A stretch of 64,000 nt of DNA from Candidatus Protochlamydia phocaeensis (GTDB taxonomy: Bacteria; Chlamydiota; Chlamydiia; Chlamydiales; Parachlamydiaceae), in NCBI RefSeq assembly GCF_001545115.1, contig NZ_FCNU01000032.1:1-64000 (forward strand). The letters are read 5' to 3'. The notes under the pieces were generated by a model, which was not told the origin of the DNA, made no database searches, and saw only the letters and a list, made by a program, of their open reading frames with translations. The position numbers and the translations under genes are program-made. Below are positions 58,584 to 64,000 of the stretch, one piece after another; positions within the stretch are counted from its first letter, which is position 1, and each line of letters begins with the position of its first letter.

Positions 58584-60476
58584 CTATAGATCTTCAAAAA
58601 AATACTCGGCTTTGATCAAAACGCCTCCGATCTTTTGCTCTGCGTCTTCTAAGAAGGCTTCATTCCCTGCTTTTTGCAAGCTTTGCATTTCTTGCATTCC
58701 CGGTGAAGAAAGAGGCGGCGACGAACGAGCGGGTGGAACAGCGCTTTGGCTAAACGTAGACATATCATTTCCTGAAGTGTCCTTTGCTTGAGGCTCTTCT
58801 TCAAAATAAAGGGGATTTTCTAGAGAAGCAAGATTGAGATATAGGGGCAATTGCCCGCTATTGGAAACAGGCGGGGAAAAGTAACCGGATTGAATCATAG
58901 AGGGAGCAAACCGCGTTAAAACCTGTTGAGATTTGATTCTTAAAGCCTTTTTAGTGCTAAATAACGCCTTAATGCCGAATCCGGTCACCTTTTGCACTTT
59001 ATCGGCAAGGAAAGAAGGGACAACCTTCTTGCAATAGAGGGAGAAAAAGCCTTGCTGGATATCCAAGAGAAGCTGCTCCTCGTCCATTAAAGTTAAAGCC
59101 TTTGAAAAAGACTGGTGGCGGGATAAGGCAAAAATTAAATAGTTCTGAATGTGAATATCCAACATATCTTGAATAAAACCTGCGTGATGTTCGCTGAGCA
59201 AAGGAAAGCCGGTCAGGCGCAGCTCTGCCTCTTTAATTTTTTGAATCAATAAAGCCGCAAGTGTTTTCGACTTTTGTTCGTCTAGAAATGCCGTCAGTAC
59301 AAAATCAGCAATTTTATCCGTTAAATTTTCTGCAGGAAAGAGGTTCTGGATCCTATTCCGAATGCATGTGATCAGCGTCTCTTTGCTCTTTTTCCTTTCT
59401 TCTTCATCTCCAAACGATAATTCAAAATGGCGGGAAGCCTTTTGAATCTCCTCTGTTTTGATGATTTTGGAATAGCTCACAAAAGACCTCAAAACGAAGT
59501 TAGGCGTATAGTCCGGATTTAGAATCTGATTCAAGCCTGTTTCAATCACGGCATTCAACGCATTGCGGCTTTGATTGCCTAGGTTCAGCTCTGTTGAAAG
59601 ATAACGGGAGAATTCATTCAAAGGGCCGACAATAAGCTCCGAAATGTCTCTTGCAATCCGCGTCGAGTGCTGTCCTCCACATCGCTCGGCAATGACGTGC
59701 TTTAAAAGATGGGTTAAAATAGTTTTGCTTTTGTGCTGTCGCAACTCCTCTGCGGTTTTTATGAGAAGAGGAGAGTAATAAGCCATCAGCTGAGAGGAGA
59801 GAACAGCAGTCGTCCGTGCCAGACGTAATGGATAATAAATCGGAGAAGCGGGCGGGCGGGCAAGGATTTTTTGCGCCATTTCTCCGGCAATTAGGTATTT
59901 TCCCACTTTTATGGAATAAGACTCCTCCGGTTGACTTGAATCGTAGAAAACCTGTTCGCTGCTAAACAAATATCCTCCAATAAGAGAGCCGATCATTCCA
60001 AAAAAAGTCGTCCAGACAGTTGCCAATCCCTCGCTTTCTTCCGGAGCCAATTCCGAAAACCCAGAAGTCAGGACAAGCCCGATAAGCGTAAAGGTTAAGC
60101 TGCAAAAAATTAACTTGGCCGCTTGATCCGTTTTACGAACAGTCTGAGATGACTCATCCGTCAGCCAGCAAACGGTTGCAGCAAGGGCCGCTAAGGGCAC
60201 GTCCGGATACAAATGCGGCCCCATTGCAGCCGCCAGGCTGCCGCCTAAGCTGGCTCCGGTCATTTCTAAACCCGTGTTCTTAGCCGCTTCCCAGCAGAGG
60301 CTATTGAAAAACGCATGGTTGGCAATCCGCTCTTTGAACTTTCGAGCCTGATCGCTCATGTCGCTTGCAAATGTACTGTAGCTGCGGCCTGAAACTGTTG
60401 TATGGGATTGCGTCGTCTCTTCTGAAGCAACCGTCAAATTCGTATCTACCGGGGTAAGATCTGTGATTTTTACCAT
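58584..60476 (-). CDS. large membrane-associated hypothetical protein
   Basis: A 630-residue protein starting at 60476, where AAAGGAAATTTAT precedes the ATG; a frame opening at 60518 lacks that. Residues ~55-110 (GLEMTGASLGGSLAAAMGPHLYPDVPLAALAATVCWL, in parts) and ~120-145 and ~155-180 are hydrophobic. The remaining ~400 residues are helical and charged with no motif. The N-terminus is Thr/Ser-rich. The C-terminal ~80 residues are Pro/Ser/Gln-rich and probably disordered. I do not recognise the family. Confidence 0.6.
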   Translation of the reverse strand: MVKITDLTPVDTNLTVASEETTQSHTTVSGRSYSTFASDMSDQARKFKERIANHAFFNSLCWEAAKNTGLEMTGASLGGSLAAAMGPHLYPDVPLAALAATVCWLTDESSQTVRKTDQAAKLIFCSLTFTLIGLVLTSGFSELAPEESEGLATVWTTFFGMIGSLIGGYLFSSEQVFYDSSQPEESYSIKVGKYLIAGEMAQKILARPPASPIYYPLRLARTTAVLSSQLMAYYSPLLIKTAEELRQHKSKTILTHLLKHVIAERCGGQHSTRIARDISELIVGPLNEFSRYLSTELNLGNQSRNALNAVIETGLNQILNPDYTPNFVLRSFVSYSKIIKTEEIQKASRHFELSFGDEEERKKSKETLITCIRNRIQNLFPAENLTDKIADFVLTAFLDEQKSKTLAALLIQKIKEAELRLTGFPLLSEHHAGFIQDMLDIHIQNYLIFALSRHQSFSKALTLMDEEQLLLDIQQGFFSLYCKKVVPSFLADKVQKVTGFGIKALFSTKKALRIKSQQVLTRFAPSMIQSGYFSPPVSNSGQLPLYLNLASLENPLYFEEEPQAKDTSGNDMSTFSQSAVPPARSSPPLSSPGMQEMQSLQKAGNEAFLEDAEQKIGGVLIKAEYFFEDL

Positions 60477-60856
60477 ATAAATTTCCTTTAAATAGAGAGC
60501 GAAAAAACCACCCATCAAACGAAGGGCTAGGCAAGAGAATTGGCTAAATTTTCATTTTATCAAAAAACAATTCTTGATTGAGTCTGATTTTTAAATTTTG
60601 CCCTTTAACTGCGCCAAAACCTTAAATAGGAAAAACTCAACATTCAGCTTATTTAAGGAATAAAACGAAAAGTCATTGAAAGCAATCTTTCTATAAAAGT
60701 CGATTTTTTTATTACAAGCAAGCCTGAGCCAGCAAGTGTTGGCAAGGCGGATAAAGGAGCTAACCAGCATAGATCAAGATAGGGGGAAATGACAAGAATG
60801 GCTATTGACCATTTTGGCCTGCCGTAACGGATACCCTTACGGCAGGCAGAAAAAAC
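60477..60856. other. 380-bp intergenic region
   Basis: No gene is supported. A GC-rich hairpin lies at 60817-60847 (see separate entry). The rest (60540-60800) has no family-1 or -2 repeat and no recognisable motif. Confidence 0.5.
60817..60847. terminator. hairpin near the truncated barrel gene
   Basis: A perfect 11-bp stem (GCCTGCCGTAA and TTACGGCAGGC) with a 9-base loop, 10 bp beyond the stop of the gene ending at 60857. On the minus strand the tail is CAAAATGG, not T-rich. Confidence 0.45.
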
Positions 60857-61435
60857 TTAAAAGTAATGATTAATAAAAAGCCCTAATTTATTTACCCTGA
60901 GATTTTTATGCGTTCTTTTGTTCATGCCAAATAAAAGACAGCGATAATCCAGACACACATCAACATCTTCAAATAAGCGGTATCTAGCTCCGGCAATGAA
61001 TTGTAAAGAAATGGAGCTAAGTAAGAAACCTCTTCTGATCGGATCATAATCGAGATGGGAATGAGCTAACTGCCCTCTCCATTGAGCCTTAGTGCGTGTA
61101 TAACCAATTCCGTAACCAAAATAAGGACGAATGGGACAGGATAATTTAAAATCGAGCAGATTATTTAACATAAAAGATAAAGACCTGACATGCCCTCTTA
61201 CATCTTTTATTTTTCTAGTGGAATCCATTTCCGCTCTTCCATAAGAGCTCTCGAATTCAAGTCGATAAAAGTCTAGCATTTTAAATCCCGCTATAGCCCC
61301 TAGGTAATATCCTGGCTTTGCCTGTTCGTGCTTTCTTGCCAAATCAAAAAAACTCACCCCGCTTAACAACCCGGCATAAGGAGTGATCTCTATCCTTACC
61401 CATTTTATTTTACCTCTCCAGGTTGAATCCTCTAA
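60857..61435 (-). pseudogene. 5'-truncated outer-membrane beta-barrel gene
   Basis: The first in-frame ATG gives 170 residues, but the frame is open further upstream through ...WRGKIKWVRIEITPYAGLLS up to a stop just above 61430, with no signal peptide. The body alternates aromatic and polar residues typical of small barrel proteins (PYFGYGIGYTRTKAQW; LFEDVDVCLDYRCLLFGMN) and ends GLFINHYF with terminal Phe, as outer-membrane barrels do. Loss of the leader and its abutment on the toxin gene going the other way show that the 5' end was removed by recombination. Barrel type (P44/Msp2-like) is inferred. Confidence 0.6.
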
Positions 61436-61776
61436 GAGAAAATTATTTTAAAAATGTTAGGATTCAGTGGGATAAGCAAAATAAACCTATTCCGGGTAAA
61501 CACAATTTTTTACAGGGCAGAGGAACACTTACAATGGAGCCTAACGAGTTTGAAACATTAACAAAAAAATATGTCGGTAAAGGACAACGGGTTGAAGGAT
61601 CATTTGGAGAAGCTGGTTATGTTGAAAGAGTAGAATTTGGAAAAATTATTGGTGAATACGCTGAAAAGATTAATGAAAAAATAAAATATACGCCACCTTC
61701 AAAAGGTAGAATTAAATATGCGAAAGATGGAACATTTCATGTAATACCATCAAATCCAGAGGCAATAATCAAATGA
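61423..61776 (+). CDS. Ntox50-like polymorphic toxin tip (orphan)
   Basis: A 117-residue frame. Residues ~13-112 fit the polymorphic toxin type 50 (Ntox50) domain, a predicted RNase: WDKQNKPIPGKHNFLQGRG, TLTMEPNEFETLTKKYVGKG, VERVEFGKIIGEYAEKI and SKGRIKYAKDGTFHVIPSNP match the family pattern ending SKGxIHYSKxGTHIVP. The start is a TTG without a good ribosome-binding site, and the frame is open upstream to 61387. So this is a toxin C-terminus cut from a larger carrier. Its stop overlaps the start of the immunity gene by four bases. Base composition is more AT-rich than the neighbouring housekeeping genes. Confidence 0.7.
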   Translation: MNPLRENYFKNVRIQWDKQNKPIPGKHNFLQGRGTLTMEPNEFETLTKKYVGKGQRVEGSFGEAGYVERVEFGKIIGEYAEKINEKIKYTPPSKGRIKYAKDGTFHVIPSNPEAIIK

Positions 61777-62105
61777 CTGACTTACAAAGAGACCTAATAA
61801 AATCTACTGCTTATGAATTAGAATTAGCGAAATCAGAAATAAAAGAAGAATTATTTAATAAAATAAGAGGGGTAACAGCTTGTTGGAACGAATTAGATGA
61901 AACAGCTTACATGACTTTTTATTATGATGGTGAAGTAAAAAAAAATGACCTTGAGGCTGCTTCTGAGATCTGTGCTTATATTATTTCTCACCTTATAAAA
62001 GGCCGCTTAAATGAACAATATAAACGTTTAGATTATCCAAATCCACTTCCTAATAATGATTTTTGGGCTTATAGACGTCAGGATTATTTAGAATCAAAAA
62101 GATAA
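61773..62105 (+). CDS. putative immunity protein for the adjacent toxin
   Basis: A 110-residue acidic protein without signal peptide or cysteine motif. It starts inside the toxin stop (ATGA overlap), the usual arrangement for toxin-immunity pairs. Content: MTDLQRDLIKSTAYELELAK, then an acidic WNELDETAYMTFYYDGEVKK segment and a helical C-terminus. No immunity family is recognised; the assignment comes from position and size. If it is the cognate immunity, it would bind and block the Ntox50-like RNase. Confidence 0.6.
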   Translation: MTDLQRDLIKSTAYELELAKSEIKEELFNKIRGVTACWNELDETAYMTFYYDGEVKKNDLEAASEICAYIISHLIKGRLNEQYKRLDYPNPLPNNDFWAYRRQDYLESKR

Positions 62106-62449
62106 ATTTTATGCGAGTACAAGCCATATAGAAAGAGTTCAACCGGTTATATCAAGTTGTAAAGAAACCGTAGATTTTGGAGAGCATCCATTAAACGGCT
62201 AGAATGATTTCTACAGAAATAATTTTCCATGTTTTATGCTCTATTCAAGGATGTTTACTAGGTCCGTGTAACTCCTAATCTAAGAGCGGTTTACGTACTT
62301 ATCGAAAAAGAAACTTATCTTTTATTACCATGAAGAGCTTTCTGAAAAAGAGGAAGAACTAGCAAGTTTAGTGGACACGGAATTCATAGCTGATTTTCCA
62401 TCGCCTAATTATATGAGCTGATCTAGACTTAATCTGAAACCTATATTAA
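62106..62449. other. gene remnants between immunity gene and IS481 fragment
   Basis: Broken frames only. One frame at about 62293-62421 reads LIEKETYLLLP..., then with a shift EELSEKEEELASLVDTEF, ADFPSPNYMS-stop, an unrecognised protein tail. The 15-bp motif shared with 1098-1112 is at 62415-62429. Confidence 0.4.
62415..62429. repeat. 15-bp motif shared with 1098-1112
   Basis: GAGCTGATCTAGACT, followed by taatctga. It stands 20 bp before the IS481 reading frame and may be the terminal repeat of that element. Confidence 0.45.
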
Positions 62450-62728
62450 ATGTTTTATAAAACAATTGAGACCGAAGCCCAAGTTTTCCCCGAGGGCGTC
62501 GGCCTCCAAAACAGATATAGGTGGATTATGAATCCTACTGATCAACATAAAATGATTAAGAACAAACTGGGTCTTTTACAGCTTGCTCATATGCTTGGTA
62601 ATGTGAGTGGGGCTTGCAGGGTCATGGGCTATTCACGAGATAGCTTTTATAGATACAAAGAGCTTTACGAGGCTGGTGAAGAACTCGCCCTGCAAGTGGA
62701 CTTGCTTGGGGCCTTCTTGGCCAGCTAA
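62450..62728 (+). pseudogene. IS481-family transposase, N-terminal fragment
   Basis: A 92-residue frame. From residue ~27 it matches the start of IS481 transposases: MNPTDQHKMIKNKLGLLQLA, then a helix-turn-helix with GACRVMGYSRDSFYRYKELY and EAGEELALQVDLLGAFLAS. The DDE catalytic domain (about 250 residues) is missing. After 62710 the sequence changes to Rhs-like DNA on the other strand, so the element was cut or joined there. The preferred start is the ATG at 62528; the first 26 residues are probably not translated. Confidence 0.8.
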
Positions 62729-62832
62729 GATAATGCAGCGGTCAAAGGCATCATAGGCAAATAGCGTGAGAACCTCTCTTGCAGGCAGCTGATCAGGCGA
62801 TTTAGGGCATCATAGGAATAAGTCGATATTTA
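62700..62832 (-). pseudogene. Rhs/YD-repeat remnant
   Basis: Minus-strand translation gives TYSYDALNRLISCLQE in one frame and LTLFAYDAFDRCIILAGQEG in another, both matching YD (Rhs) repeat units. A frameshift separates them. It is a piece of a Rhs-type polymorphic toxin shell. Confidence 0.65.
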
Positions 62833-62840
62833 GGAATTTC

Positions 62841-63494
62841 TTAATCAAAAAAAGAGGCATTTTTAGACTCCCAAAATACATACCCTTCAGCATCATAGGC
62901 ACCCAATATTATTAATTCAGTTGCGAGACAGATTTCTTTAACTTTTTCAAAAGTTAAAATTTTAATCGTTTTATTTAAATCTGCTGATGTCAATAGGCAT
63001 AAAGAATGCCAACTAGCATTTGAAACTCTTAAGCATTCATTAATTAGATCTAGAGAAATTTCATTATTTTTAAGAAGGTAATAGGCTTCTTTTTCATAAG
63101 ACAGACCATACTTATCAAATAAATAATATCCGATTAATTCATCAGCATAAAAGTTTACATCATCAAAAATGCAAGACAAATTAGTATGAGCGTTAATTTC
63201 TTTTAGAATAATAAGACTTAATTCTTCTCTTACTGATTTTTTTATTGAGAAAGTTGCTCTATGTCCATCTACAAAATATTCCTGTATAGGATTTTGAGGA
63301 AGAATTCCTCCATAATTAAACTTGTGAATGGCTTGTAGATTTGCATCATCTGGTAGCAGTGTAAAAAAGTATCCTTTTTTAAAATTTATGGTAGAGAGTA
63401 ATTCAGATGATATTACATTTGTTTTATCTAAATTATCCTGTACATATTCCCATGTAAGATCGAAATCTAAAAGGTTTTTATTCAATCGCTTCAT
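62841..63494 (-). CDS. putative immunity protein downstream of Rhs toxin tail
   Basis: A 217-residue soluble protein, AT-rich in coding sequence, no signal peptide. The first part (LDFDLTWEYVQDNLDKTNVI) and a predicted mixed alpha/beta composition recall small cytoplasmic immunity proteins; no known Imm family is recognised. Its start overlaps the stop of a Rhs toxin tail (63491-63568) as TATGA, the normal toxin-immunity junction. The toxin itself is destroyed, so this gene would be an orphan immunity that can protect against kin toxins. Confidence 0.55.
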   Translation of the reverse strand: MKRLNKNLLDFDLTWEYVQDNLDKTNVISSELLSTINFKKGYFFTLLPDDANLQAIHKFNYGGILPQNPIQEYFVDGHRATFSIKKSVREELSLIILKEINAHTNLSCIFDDVNFYADELIGYYLFDKYGLSYEKEAYYLLKNNEISLDLINECLRVSNASWHSLCLLTSADLNKTIKILTFEKVKEICLATELIILGAYDAEGYVFWESKNASFFD

Positions 63495-63568
63495 AATTTA
63501 ATTTCCCAAGTTCCAGTCTCTGGCCCGCATTTTCCTTTCCATTCAAATCCTTCTCCAGGACATTCTAC
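63491..63568 (-). pseudogene. C-terminal tail of a lost Rhs toxin
   Basis: Minus strand: ECPGEGFEWKGKCGPETGTW, then EIKL-stop. The pattern GxGFEWKGK-GPETG is the usual end of Rhs/polymorphic toxin tips (GFEWRGK...ESGxGxWYNP). Upstream sequence changes frame (…HDYMVLRDLEK) and lacks the rest of the toxin. Confidence 0.55.
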
Positions 63569-63653
63569 TTTTCAAGGTCTCTTAAGACCATATAATCATG
63601 CAATTCATTACTATTCACTTTAATTTATAAAGATATTAAATTTAAAAAAATTT

Positions 63654-63995
63654 CTATTCCGGAAATTCTAGATTATCTAATAGATCTTCCTTAATAGATT
63701 CTATTGTTGGATAAGCATTTTTAATTAGATCCACCAGGTCTCTATAAGGCGTATAGACATAGATATATTGATCATCAACGGCTCTTACAGTCATATCCGT
63801 TTGAGCAATCACATGAGGATAAAGCGCTCCTTTAGGATCATTCCAAGACTGTGGATATTCTTTAAATAGAAAGAAATCTCCCCAATCAAATTGAAACACT
63901 TTATCAATATCTATTAAAGCATCTTCTAGTTTAATAATTACATTTTCCTTATCAACTAAAGGCTTTATTATAGCTCCATAGATATTATCAAGCAC
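63654..63995 (-). CDS. putative immunity-like protein, possibly partial
   Basis: A 113-residue acidic protein starting five bases from the window end; the frame is open across the edge, so the true start may be outside. It is rich in Asp, Tyr and Phe (DIDKVFQFDWGDFFLFKEYP; DQYIYVYTPYRDLVDLI) and ends DNLEFPE. Small size, acidity and position next to Rhs debris suggest another immunity protein, but no family is recognised. Confidence 0.45.
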   Translation of the reverse strand: MLDNIYGAIIKPLVDKENVIIKLEDALIDIDKVFQFDWGDFFLFKEYPQSWNDPKGALYPHVIAQTDMTVRAVDDQYIYVYTPYRDLVDLIKNAYPTIESIKEDLLDNLEFPE

Positions 63996-64000
63996 AACGA

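Overview
The window comes from a chlamydia of the environmental, amoeba-associated kind, most likely close to Parachlamydiaceae. The dksA-lspA order, the chlamydial-style small exported proteins, and a set of eukaryote-like host-interaction genes (F-box, homeodomain, ankyrin-SET, Fic, Sel1-like) point that way. No rRNA or phylogenetic marker is present, so the family-level placement is inference.

Layout. 1-1260: IS3-family element with a frameshifted OrfB, and a Sel1/Fic-type gene that it truncated. 1270-2606: an F-box-like protein and a small membrane protein. 2937-6365: dicarboxylate symporter, lpxK and gmhA (lipid A and heptose metabolism). 6709-9350: thioredoxin-like protein, small exported protein, membrane protein. 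9361-19062: one long minus-strand transcription unit, kdpF-A-B-C-D, a Gcw_chp-type porin and mgtE, with no kdpE and a KdpD whose phospho-acceptor histidine box is degenerate. 19573-21961: three abutting RNA-modification genes. 22151-25481: FIST protein, pncC, membrane-anchored Ppx/GppA. 25569-26198: a protein ending in a canonical eukaryotic-type homeodomain preceded by three basic, NLS-like repeats; this is the most striking gene of the window. 26492-32976: lspA/dksA/nrdR cluster, mnmA, an exported 2H phosphoesterase, a LOG-family protein and hsp20. 33355-37628: unknown proteins and an exported HAD phosphatase. 37990-40514: znuABC-like transporter. 40659-43679: a 1006-residue protein with a possible CE-clan protease triad. 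43722-49099: two tRNA-Ser genes, exported TylF-like methyltransferase, Gly/His/Tyr-rich exported protein, NDH-2 and dnaB. 49131-49740: Fic pseudogene beside a tRNA. 50947-54410: ankyrin-SET protein, DsbA-like protein, His/Trp-rich exported protein. 54614-58511: promoter, cobalamin riboswitch, and nrdB-nrdA of eukaryotic type. 58584-60476: unknown membrane protein. 60857-64000: a recombination zone with a beheaded outer-membrane barrel, an Ntox50-like toxin/immunity pair, an IS481 fragment, Rhs remnants and immunity-like genes.

How the parts connect. Ion homeostasis (K+, Mg2+, a porin) appears co-transcribed. The essential ribonucleotide reductase is placed behind a B12 sensor, and the window also encodes the RNR repressor NrdR. 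Host-directed proteins are scattered as single genes with AT-rich upstream regions. Intergenic space carries two families of imperfect palindromic repeats, about 75-200 bp long, that resemble MITEs or long hairpins. Both ends of the window are scarred by insertion sequences and share a 15-bp motif.
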